Shown here: positions 1-5,337 of the stretch, piece after piece
Layout of the letters: each line of letters starts with the position of its first letter
How positions within the stretch are numbered: the stretch's first letter is position 1
From: an uncultured Porphyromonadaceae bacterium
GTDB taxonomy: Bacteria > Bacteroidota > Bacteroidia > Bacteroidales > Muribaculaceae
Length of the DNA stretch: 6,562 bases
Direction: 5' to 3'
Assembly: GCA_947176355.1 (NCBI GenBank)
Contig: CAMWQY010000147.1
Location: 1-6,562 of the forward strand
The notes under the pieces: model-generated
Told to the model about the DNA's origin: nothing
Seen by the model: the letters and a program-made list of their open reading frames with translations, nothing else
Databases searched by the model: none
Translations under genes and position numbers: made by a program

Positions 1-54
1 TTAAGGAATTTAAAGACCTTAAAGCCCCTAAAGCCATTAAAGCCCTTACTCCCC
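1..54. repeat. 9-bp tandem repeat, about six units, upstream of the purine nucleoside phosphorylase gene
   Basis: Read in steps of nine from base 1, the sequence gives TTAAGGAAT, TTAAAGACC, TTAAAGCCC, CTAAAGCCA, TTAAAGCCC and TTACTCCCC. The consensus is TTAAAGCCC; the inner four units are well conserved and the two outer ones degenerate. The array may extend left of the window. Because the unit is a multiple of three, it leaves two frames open. One of them is the frame of the downstream phosphorylase gene, which has no stop codon between base 3 and its ATG. No promoter-like box is visible here. The function is unknown; it could be a spacer or replication-slippage product. Confidence 0.8.
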
Positions 55-74
55 AAAAAATACCCAAAATTAAG

Positions 75-902
75 ATGGATAAAAATATGTTAGAAAAAAT
101 CAAAGAGACTTCCTCTTTTATCAAGTCTCAGGTTTCCCAACTTCCTGAAGTCGCAGTTATTCTTGGATCCGGTCTCGGCAACCTTGCTGACAATATGGAC
201 ATTAAAGCCGAAATAGATTATCACGATATTCCTAATTTCCCCGTGTCTACTGTAGCCGGTCATGCCGGTAAACTTATATTTGGCTATCTTGGTGGTAAAT
301 ATATCATGGCTATGAAAGGTCGTTTCCACTACTATGAAGGCTACGATATGAAGCAGGTCACTTTCCCGGTCCGCGTTATGAAAGATCTCGGAGTTAAGAC
401 TCTCTTCGTCAGCAATGCTGCAGGTGGTATGAACAAGGAATTCCGTGTCGGCGACGTTATGGTCATAACTGATCATATCAATCTTTTCCCGGAAAATCCT
501 CTCCGCGGAAAGAACTATGAAGAGCTTGGCACTCGCTTCCCCGCTATGACCGAAGCATATAAGAAGTATCTCGTGCAGTATGCCGACGAGATTGCCGACA
601 AAGAAGGTCTTCGCCTTATGCATGGGGTATATGTAGGCACTCCCGGTCCGACATTCGAGACTCCTGCTGAATACGAATACTTCAGAATTATCGGTGGTGA
701 TGCTGTAGGTATGTCTACAGTCCCTGAAGTTATAGTAGCTAACCATGCCGGAATGGATGTCTTTGGTCTCTCTGTGATCACTGATCTCGGAGGTAAAGAC
801 ATCGACTATGTCCCGACTCACGAGGAAGTGCAGCAAGCAGCCGAAACCGCCTCTCCGGTAATGGTAAAGCTCATCACCAAAATGCTCTCACGCATTAACT
901 AA
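75..902 (+). CDS. punA: Purine nucleoside phosphorylase, trimeric (PNP/MTAP) type
   Basis: This cytosolic purine-salvage enzyme cleaves purine (deoxy)nucleosides with phosphate to give the free base and (deoxy)ribose-1-phosphate. At 275 residues it has the usual length of the trimeric family. Visible motifs are the phosphate loop GSGLG (31-35), GHAGKL (62-67), RFHYYEGY (83-90), NAAGG (114-118), GPTFETPAEY (191-200, with the purine-contacting Glu195), the block GGDAVGMSTVPEV (207-219) and His249, equivalent to the ribose-contacting His257 of human PNP. The position of the human base-specificity Asn243 is Asp237 here, as in MTAP-like enzymes, so 6-aminopurine substrates are possible. The start at 75 (MDKNM) is uncertain. 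The second ATG at 87 gives MLEKI, which as I recall matches many Bacteroidetes homologues, and there is no Shine-Dalgarno site to decide. The frame is also open upstream to the window edge through the 9-bp repeat. It lies 81 nt before thiL and is probably co-transcribed with it. Confidence 0.95.
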   Translation: MDKNMLEKIKETSSFIKSQVSQLPEVAVILGSGLGNLADNMDIKAEIDYHDIPNFPVSTVAGHAGKLIFGYLGGKYIMAMKGRFHYYEGYDMKQVTFPVRVMKDLGVKTLFVSNAAGGMNKEFRVGDVMVITDHINLFPENPLRGKNYEELGTRFPAMTEAYKKYLVQYADEIADKEGLRLMHGVYVGTPGPTFETPAEYEYFRIIGGDAVGMSTVPEVIVANHAGMDVFGLSVITDLGGKDIDYVPTHEEVQQAAETASPVMVKLITKMLSRIN

Positions 903-910
903 ACTTCCCA

Positions 911-979
911 TATAACACTTAATGTTCAACACTTAGTATTCTTACTCACTGTTTAACACTTACTGTTTAATACTTAAAA
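911..979. repeat. 14-bp degenerate tandem repeat filling the gap before thiL
   Basis: Five consecutive units can be read: TATAACACTTAATG, TTCAACACTTAGTA, TTCTTACTCACTG (13 bp), TTTAACACTTACTG and TTTAATACTTAAAA. The core is TTnAACACTTA. The array occupies almost all of the 81-nt gap between the phosphorylase stop and the thiL ATG, ending four bases before that ATG. The sequence differs from the 9-bp array upstream of the phosphorylase. It contains no TAnnTTTG promoter box and no Shine-Dalgarno site. The role is unknown. Confidence 0.75.
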
Positions 980-983
980 AAAC

Positions 984-2015
984 ATGTCAGAAATATCAGA
1001 TTTAGGCGAATTTGGTCTCATTGACCGACTTACCAAAGACTTCCCGTTAAAAAACGAGTCTTCTGTATTCGGTGTAGGAGACGACGCCGCAATTATGAAT
1101 TATAAGGATAAGGATGTTCTCGTGACTACTGATCTTCTGCTTGAGGGCATTCACTTCGATCTCAGATATGTCCCCCTGAAACACCTTGGATATAAGTCTG
1201 CTATCGTCAACTTCAGCGATATTTATGCTATGGGGGGAACTCCAAAGCAAATCACCGTCTCGCTCGGCATTTCAAGCCGTTTCTCTGTCGAACATATTGA
1301 TGCTTTGTATGCAGGAATTCGAACGGCGTGCGAAATCTATGGCGTTGATCTCGTCGGTGGCGACACTTCCGCTTCTGTTACTGGTCTCGTCATATCTATA
1401 ACTTGTTTAGGAGAATGCGAAAAAGGGAAGGAAATTCGTCGCGACGGTGCCAAACCTACCGACCTTATCTGTGTATCCGGCGATTTGGGGGCTGCTTATA
1501 TGGGTCTTCAGCTCCTCGAGCGTGAGAATCGCGTAAGTGCAAATGCCGGCAAGGATTTTCAACCCGATTTCTCTGGAAAAGAGTATATCCTTGAGCGTCA
1601 ACTGAAGCCGGAAGCAAGACGCGATATCATTGAAGCGCTTGCTAAAGAAGGTATACATCCTACTGCTATGATGGATGTAAGTGACGGTCTCTCTTCAGAA
1701 CTTTTACACATCTGCAAGAAGTCGAATACCGGTTGTCGGGTCTATGAAGACAAGATTCCTATCGACTATCAGACCGCTCTTATGGCTGAAGAACTCAATA
1801 TGAACCTTATCACCGCGGCAATGAATGGAGGAGAAGACTATGAGCTGCTCTTTACAGTACCCTTGACAGAACACGACCGTGTCGAAAACATCAAGGGTGT
1901 AAAAATGATAGGCTACATCACGGCTCCCGAACTCGGATGTGCCATGATCACACGCGACGGTCAAGAATTCCCCTTGAAAGCCCAAGGATGGAATGCTTTC
2001 AACTCAAATCAGTAA
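984..2015 (+). CDS. thiL: Thiamine-monophosphate kinase
   Basis: ThiL performs the last step of thiamine diphosphate synthesis: ATP-dependent phosphorylation of thiamine monophosphate in the cytosol. The 343 residues are slightly longer than the roughly 325 of E. coli ThiL. The family (PurM/AIR synthetase-like fold) is recognised by VGDDAA (31-36), TTDLLLEGIHFD (48-59), NFSDIYAMGG (76-85), GGDTS (125-129), SGDLGAAY (165-172), MDVSDGL (230-236) and NGGEDYELLF (281-290). The Asp-rich motifs are the Mg2+/nucleotide ligands known from the family. The chain ends with GWNAF, a common ThiL C-terminus. The ATG at 984 puts the VGDDAA motif about 30 residues in, as expected, so the start is credible although there is no Shine-Dalgarno site and the leader is A-rich. 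No other thiamine gene is nearby. It is probably the last gene of its operon, since a strong hairpin follows 22 nt after the stop. Confidence 0.96.
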   Translation: MSEISDLGEFGLIDRLTKDFPLKNESSVFGVGDDAAIMNYKDKDVLVTTDLLLEGIHFDLRYVPLKHLGYKSAIVNFSDIYAMGGTPKQITVSLGISSRFSVEHIDALYAGIRTACEIYGVDLVGGDTSASVTGLVISITCLGECEKGKEIRRDGAKPTDLICVSGDLGAAYMGLQLLERENRVSANAGKDFQPDFSGKEYILERQLKPEARRDIIEALAKEGIHPTAMMDVSDGLSSELLHICKKSNTGCRVYEDKIPIDYQTALMAEELNMNLITAAMNGGEDYELLFTVPLTEHDRVENIKGVKMIGYITAPELGCAMITRDGQEFPLKAQGWNAFNSNQ

Positions 2016-2037
2016 AACTCCATCGCCATCAACCTTG

Positions 2038-2064
2038 TAGGGACGCACGCCTCGTGCGTCCCTA
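2038..2064 (+). terminator. Perfect 12-bp-stem hairpin after thiL, candidate terminator or REP-like palindrome
   Basis: TAGGGACGCACG (2038-2049) is followed by a three-base loop CCT and the exact reverse complement CGTGCGTCCCTA (2053-2064). The GC-rich stem sits 22 nt after the thiL stop, where transcription of the phosphorylase-thiL unit should end. What follows is TATATATT rather than an unbroken T run, so it is not a textbook intrinsic terminator. Very similar GGGACGCACG palindromes recur between genes in other bacterial genomes as far as I recall, so it may be a dispersed REP/MITE-like element that also acts as a terminator. It could work in either direction. Confidence 0.65.
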
Positions 2065-2148
2065 TATATTGACTTACTAAAAATTAATAAGTAATTGGTC
2101 AAATTAAAATATCACATGTGCTTTATTGTCTGGATTTCTGAGACGAAC

Positions 2149-2200
2149 AATTATGCATTATGACTTGCTTAAGCTTGAGCGTAGCTAATTATGCATTATG
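2149..2200. repeat. Direct repeat of AATTATGCATTATG
   Basis: The 14-mer AATTATGCATTATG occurs exactly at 2149-2162 and again at 2187-2200, where it is followed by another CATT. Each copy contains the palindrome ATGCAT. The 24 bases between the copies include a near-palindrome, GCTTAAGCTTGAGC (2167-2180), with one mismatched pair, counted symmetrically as two positions. It looks like A/T-rich intergenic repeat material. I see no evidence that it is an operator or attachment site. Confidence 0.6.
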
Positions 2201-2237
2201 CATTCCTACTAATCTTATTAACTCAACAAAACGTCAT

Positions 2238-2262
2238 TTTGTATTATTTAACAGTATTTTTG
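2238..2262 (+). promoter_or_regulatory. Candidate Bacteroidetes-type promoter, upstream box pair
   Basis: TATTTTTG (2255-2262) fits the TAnnTTTG -7 consensus used by the Bacteroidetes primary sigma factor. A TTTG at 2238-2241 could be the -33 element. The 13-base spacer is shorter than the roughly 19-20 bases typical, which weakens the call. It lies about 120 bases before the moxR start. It is an alternative or companion to the box at 2286-2293. Confidence 0.3.
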
Positions 2263-2293
2263 CACATCATACAAAAGTAAAATGTTAATTTTG
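2259..2293 (+). promoter_or_regulatory. Candidate Bacteroidetes-type promoter of the Bat operon
   Basis: TAATTTTG (2286-2293), followed by CA, matches the TAnnTTTG -7 consensus well. The TTTG at 2259-2262, which is also the end of the upstream -7 candidate, could serve as the -33 element with a 23-base spacer, at the long end of what is accepted. Transcription would begin near base 2300, giving a leader of about 80 nt that contains the hairpin at 2309-2340 and ends at the moxR ATG. This is the only region of the window with such boxes in a plausible position, so I infer it drives moxR and the genes after it. Confidence 0.42.
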
Positions 2294-2308
2294 CAAATAA
2301 ATTCATGT

Positions 2309-2340
2309 CAGAGCTAAGTAAGTTTTCTTTCTAAGCTCTG
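2309..2340 (+). other. Imperfect hairpin in the predicted 5' leader of the Bat operon
   Basis: CAGAGCT (2309-2315) pairs perfectly with AGCTCTG (2334-2340). After an A/A mismatch, AG (2317-2318) pairs with CT (2331-2332). After a T/T mismatch, AAG (2320-2322) pairs with CTT (2327-2329), leaving a TTTT loop. That is 12 pairs in 14 positions. It is placed between the candidate transcription start (about 2300) and the moxR ATG at 2383. No T run follows, so it is not an obvious attenuator. mRNA stabilisation, or a protein binding site read as an inverted repeat in DNA, are both possible. Confidence 0.5.
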
Positions 2341-2382
2341 CAAAACCAATAATAATTATACAGAAAAACAACTGAAGCCCTT

Positions 2383-3378
2383 ATGGAACAGACAGTTAAT
2401 ATTCGCGAACTTAACGACCGAATCGCTGCCCACAGCAATTTCCTCAGTATGATCCGCAACGGTATGGATCAGCGCATCGTTGGCCAGAAGCATTTGGTAG
2501 ATTCTCTTCTCATCGCTCTCCTTTGCAACGGCCATGTCCTTCTTGAAGGTGTGCCCGGTCTTGCCAAGACTCTTGCGATTAAGACTCTCGCTAATATTGT
2601 TGATGCAAAATACTCTCGCATCCAGTTTACACCAGACCTTCTCCCTGCCGACGTAATTGGTACTCTTATCTATAGCGTGAAGAAAGAGCAGTTTGAAGTG
2701 AAGAAAGGTCCTATCTTTGCAAATTTTGTCCTCGCTGATGAGATCAACCGTGCTCCCGCTAAAGTGCAGAGTGCTCTTCTTGAAGCCATGCAGGAGCGCC
2801 AGGTCACTATCGGCGAACAAACTTTCCCCCTCGACCGTCCATTCCTTGTGATGGCAACCCAGAACCCTATCGAACAGGAAGGTACTTATCCTCTCCCGGA
2901 AGCGCAGACCGACCGTTTCCTTCTCAAGGTGGTAATTGGTTATCCTAATAAGCAGGAGGAAAAGTTGATTATCCGCCAGAATATTCGTGGTGCTCTTGAG
3001 GAAGTCAAGCCTTTGGTATCCACTCAGGATGTTCTTGAGATTCAAAAACTCGTCTGTGAGATCTATATAGATGAAAAAATCGAAAACTATATTGTGGATA
3101 TCGTTTTCGCTACTCGTAATCCGGAGGCTGCAGGACTTAAAGACCTCGATGGTATCATCGCTTACGGTGCTTCTCCTCGTGCTTCTATTTCTCTTGCTCT
3201 CGCTTCTCGTGCTTATGCATTCCTTCAGGGTAGGGGATATGTGATTCCTGAAGACGTTCGTGCTGTTTGCCACGACGTGATGCGCCATCGTATAGGCCTC
3301 ACATACGAGGCTGAGGCAAACAACATCTCTGCCGACGAGATTATCTCACGCATCCTCGACAAAGTCCAAGTCCCCTAA
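2383..3378 (+). CDS. moxR: MoxR-family AAA+ ATPase
   Basis: This cytosolic AAA+ ATPase has 331 residues, typical for MoxR proper. The order of motifs is diagnostic: RIVGQ (31-35), Walker A GVPGLAKT (56-63), the QFTPDLLPADVIG block (81-93), Walker B FVLADEINRAP (115-125, catalytic Asp119-Glu120), QSALLEAMQERQVT (129-142), sensor 1 with ATQNPIEQEGTYPLPEAQ (158-175), the arginine-containing DRF (177-179) and sensor 2 YGASPRAS (261-268). MoxR ATPases are thought to act as chaperones or metal-insertion machines on partner VWA-domain proteins, several of which are encoded next to it here. It is the first gene of the Bat operon, after a 367-base gap with candidate promoters. The ATG at 2383 places the family's usual N-terminal helices before RIVGQ. 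There is no Shine-Dalgarno site, which is common in this phylum. All nucleotide-binding motifs are intact, so it should be active. Confidence 0.96.
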   Translation: MEQTVNIRELNDRIAAHSNFLSMIRNGMDQRIVGQKHLVDSLLIALLCNGHVLLEGVPGLAKTLAIKTLANIVDAKYSRIQFTPDLLPADVIGTLIYSVKKEQFEVKKGPIFANFVLADEINRAPAKVQSALLEAMQERQVTIGEQTFPLDRPFLVMATQNPIEQEGTYPLPEAQTDRFLLKVVIGYPNKQEEKLIIRQNIRGALEEVKPLVSTQDVLEIQKLVCEIYIDEKIENYIVDIVFATRNPEAAGLKDLDGIIAYGASPRASISLALASRAYAFLQGRGYVIPEDVRAVCHDVMRHRIGLTYEAEANNISADEIISRILDKVQVP

Positions 3379-3388
3379 TAGCATAAAT

Positions 3389-3409
3389 CGCACAACGCAC
3401 AACGCACAA
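3389..3409. repeat. Three exact copies of CGCACAA ending on the DUF58 start codon
   Basis: The heptamer CGCACAA is repeated exactly at 3389-3395, 3396-3402 and 3403-3409; the final A is the first base of the downstream ATG. The array fills most of the 30-nt gap between the moxR stop and the DUF58 gene and occupies the place where a ribosome binding site would be, but contains no purine-rich Shine-Dalgarno motif. Slippage here would change the distance between the two genes by seven bases without changing either protein. Confidence 0.75.
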
Positions 3410-4278
3410 TGGATTCAAAGGAACTTCTTAAGAAAGTACGCAAGATCGAAATAAAGTCGCGCGGTCTCTCCAATAATATATTTGCCGGAGAATACCACAC
3501 TGCTTTTAAAGGTCGCGGCATGATGTTCTCTGAAGTAAGAGAATATCAGCCCGGCGACGACGTGCGTGATATCGACTGGAATGTTACCGCCCGCCATAAC
3601 AAACCTTATGTTAAGGTGTATGAGGAGGAACGCGAGCTTACGGTAATGCTCCTTGTCGACGTCAGCGGAAGCCGTGATTTTGGTGCCGTCGGTGAAGTGA
3701 AACGTGAGTTTATTGCTGAGATTGCCGCTACGCTTGCTTTCTCTTCTATTCAGAATAATGATAAGGTCGGCGTGATCTTTTTTAGTGATAAGGTTGAGAA
3801 ATTTATCCCTCCTCAGAAAGGTCGAAAGCATATCCTTTTCATCATTCGCGAGATCATTGATTTCAAGCCTGAGCATCGTGGCACCGACCTGAATGCTCCT
3901 CTTGTCTTCTTGACTAATGCTCTAAAAAAACGTTGCTCGGCTTTTTTGCTTAGCGACTTCATAGACTTTCACGATTATTTTAAGTCTCTCTCAATTGCCA
4001 ACCATAAGCACGATGTGGCTGCAATTCAAGTCTACGATAAGCGTGATGCCAAAATGCCTGATGTAGGACTTGTTCGCCTTAAAGATTTAGAGACGGGGCG
4101 CGATCTTTGGCTTGATACTTCTTCAAAAAGTGTCAGAAAGGCTTACGACAAAGCTTGGTATGAGCGCCAGCAGAGTTTCTCTTCCACTACCGCTCGTTGT
4201 GGTGTGGATTCAGTCTCAGTCGCCACAGATGAAGATTATGTCAAGGCTCTAATTGCTCTTTTCCGCCGTCGGGGTTAA
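3409..4278 (+). CDS. DUF58 domain-containing protein of the Bat operon
   Basis: The 289-residue protein carries the DUF58 hallmark at 40-63: FSEVREYQPGDDVRDIDW followed by NVTARH, then KPYVKVYEEERE (66-77). This precedes a VWA-like domain starting at LLVDVSGSRDFG (81-92), which keeps the DxSxS metal-site signature (Asp84, Ser86, Ser88). A later strand, FLLSDFIDF (179-187), is in the place of the distal MIDAS Asp. No signal peptide or membrane segment is evident, so it is probably cytosolic or peripheral at the membrane. DUF58 proteins are almost always encoded right after moxR and are presumed partners or substrates of the ATPase; their biochemical activity is not established. The ATG at 3409 overlaps the last CGCACAA repeat by one base. 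A seven-A run lies at 3924-3930 (Leu-Lys-Lys codons) but the frame is intact. The next gene starts 6 or 15 nt after the stop, depending on start choice. Confidence 0.93.
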   Translation: MDSKELLKKVRKIEIKSRGLSNNIFAGEYHTAFKGRGMMFSEVREYQPGDDVRDIDWNVTARHNKPYVKVYEEERELTVMLLVDVSGSRDFGAVGEVKREFIAEIAATLAFSSIQNNDKVGVIFFSDKVEKFIPPQKGRKHILFIIREIIDFKPEHRGTDLNAPLVFLTNALKKRCSAFLLSDFIDFHDYFKSLSIANHKHDVAAIQVYDKRDAKMPDVGLVRLKDLETGRDLWLDTSSKSVRKAYDKAWYERQQSFSSTTARCGVDSVSVATDEDYVKALIALFRRRG

Positions 4279-4293
4279 TAGAATGTGATCAAT

Positions 4294-5337
4294 ATGATTA
4301 AGTCGATTTGTAAATATTTGGCTCTCTTTGTTTTTGCCGTGGTCTGCCATCTTCAGTCTTATGCTGAAGTGAAGCTCACTGCTGCTCTCGACTCTGCCTC
4401 TATTATGATGGGGCGCGTCGATACTCTTCGTCTTTTCGTTGACCGTGAGGCCAACCGAGAAGGCGTTTTCCCTCTTTTCAATAAGATTGGACCCGGTGGT
4501 TATGTCACTTTATTAGGCGATACGATCGAACTCGGTGCCCCAAGAATGGATACTGTAAAGCAAGAAGGCTCTCGTATCGTAGAGCGTCTTGTTGTCCCTG
4601 TTCAAGTGTTTGATTCCGGATATTATCAGCTCCCACCATTTGTCTATATTACCGCGTCTGATTCTGCCGCCTCTAATCCAGTATCCCTCACTGTAGTGCC
4701 AGTAAAGGTCGGAGAAAATGATGCTATAAGCGATTATCAAGATATATCCGACCCATCCGAACGCTCTTTTTGGGATTGGATGCCTGATTGGCTTTACGAT
4801 CTTTGGTGGATGTGGCTTCTATTGATTCTTGCGATCGCGGCTGCTGTCTATTTTGCTACAAAATATCGCAAGACCGGTAAGTTTATCTCTCTTCCTGAAA
4901 AACCGCAACCCAAACCTTGGACCGTAGCTCTTCAGCGTCTTGAAAGCCTGAAAGGAAAGAACTTGTGGGAAAATGGAATGGAGAAGGAATATTTCACTGA
5001 TCTTACAGATATTCTGCGCGACTATCTGTTCCAAAGATTTGGTATCAACGCCATGGAGATGACTTCTCGTCAGATTATGCAGACTCTTGCTGACCAGTCT
5101 GATGTCCGTGATAAGCGTGCCTACGTCCGTAAGATTCTCGATATAGCTGATTTCGTTAAGTTCGCCAAAGTTCGTCCTCTCCCTGCCGATAATGTAGAGG
5201 CTTTTGAAAATGCTGTAAATTTCGTCAAGGAAACTATCCCTGCGGAGACGGCATCTTCTGAAAACTCTTCAGCAGATAGCGACAAATCTCAACAAGGAAA
5301 AAACGATAACGCTGCTGAGAAAGGAGGTGCAAAATGA
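4294..5337 (+). CDS. Membrane-anchored Bat-operon protein: BatD-like beta domain, one TM helix, DUF4381-like tail
   Basis: From the ATG at 4294 the product is 347 residues. A signal peptide is clear: MIKS, a hydrophobic stretch (about 8-20), and a likely SPase I site after SYA (residue 24). A beta-rich periplasmic domain follows (about 25-140), with the SGYYQLPPF stretch (108-116) typical of BatD-like Ig-type domains. Next come an aromatic segment FWDWMPDWLYDLWW (159-172) and a membrane helix (about 173-190). The cytoplasmic tail (about 200-315) is helical, and its TDLTDILRDYLFQRFGINAMEMTSRQI stretch (about 235-261) resembles DUF4381. It ends in a Ser/Asp/Lys-rich low-complexity tail. A GTG at 4285, in frame nine bases upstream, is an alternative start, but the ATG gives a more typical signal peptide. 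Its position between DUF58 and batA matches that of DUF4381 proteins in other MoxR operons. The stop overlaps the batA start (ATGA). The role is probably as a scaffold or anchor for the VWA proteins (inference). Confidence 0.88.
   Translation: MIKSICKYLALFVFAVVCHLQSYAEVKLTAALDSASIMMGRVDTLRLFVDREANREGVFPLFNKIGPGGYVTLLGDTIELGAPRMDTVKQEGSRIVERLVVPVQVFDSGYYQLPPFVYITASDSAASNPVSLTVVPVKVGENDAISDYQDISDPSERSFWDWMPDWLYDLWWMWLLLILAIAAAVYFATKYRKTGKFISLPEKPQPKPWTVALQRLESLKGKNLWENGMEKEYFTDLTDILRDYLFQRFGINAMEMTSRQIMQTLADQSDVRDKRAYVRKILDIADFVKFAKVRPLPADNVEAFENAVNFVKETIPAETASSENSSADSDKSQQGKNDNAAEKGGAK
5321..5329 (+). promoter_or_regulatory. Canonical Shine-Dalgarno site for batA inside the preceding gene
   Basis: AAGGAGGTG lies with its GGAGG core six bases before the batA ATG at 5334. 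It is within the last codons of the preceding gene, encoding Lys-Gly-Gly-Ala-Lys. It is the only strong Shine-Dalgarno match in front of any start in this window, which supports the batA start. Combined with the ATGA overlap it argues for efficient coupled initiation. Confidence 0.75.

Larger units (their letters stand above)
2016..2382. other. Long intergenic region between thiL and the Bat operon
   Basis: This 367-base stretch holds no gene I can support. In order it contains the post-thiL hairpin (2038-2064), an A/T-rich stretch without clear signals, a 14-bp direct repeat (2149-2200), two candidate Bacteroidetes -7 boxes (2255-2262 and 2286-2293) and a leader hairpin (2309-2340). The only small open frame of note, 29 codons at 2191-2280, starts inside the repeat and overlaps the first promoter box, so I do not call it. 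Confidence 0.7.

Noticed and set aside
1..54. Short-repeat array considered as a CRISPR
   Set aside because: Units are 9 bp and contiguous, with no spacers of 25-45 bp and no cas genes nearby.
1..93. Reading the 9-bp array as the C-terminus of an upstream protein with LKP repeats, ending at the TAG at 91-93
   Set aside because: The frame would overlap the phosphorylase start and shows only repeat-derived LKP units and no recognisable protein; open frames are expected from a stop-free 9-mer. It cannot be settled without upstream sequence.
90..836. 248-codon open frame on the - strand antisense to the phosphorylase gene
   Set aside because: The + strand gene has intact family motifs along its length; the reverse translation shows no family features.
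2153..2188. 11-codon peptide frame (MHYDLLKLERS) as a possible leader peptide for the Bat operon
   Set aside because: It lies upstream of both promoter candidates, so it would not be in the operon transcript, and it starts in the other copy of the repeat.
2191..2280. Small hydrophobic open frame of 29 codons (MHYAFLLILL...) between thiL and moxR
   Set aside because: It starts inside an A/T-rich direct repeat, overlaps a promoter box, has no ribosome binding signal, and its hydrophobicity follows from T-rich sequence.
2356..3288. 310-codon open frame on the - strand antisense to moxR
   Set aside because: It mirrors the moxR coding sequence, whose AAA+ motifs are complete. The antisense translation has no recognisable domain and reads as a codon-bias artefact.
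3924..3953. A_AAA_AAA slippery heptamer in the DUF58 gene, with a -1 frame ending at a TAG seven codons on
   Set aside because: The frame is intact and the product complete; no convincing stimulatory structure follows at the proper distance, and a short A run at Lys codons is common in A/T-rich genes.
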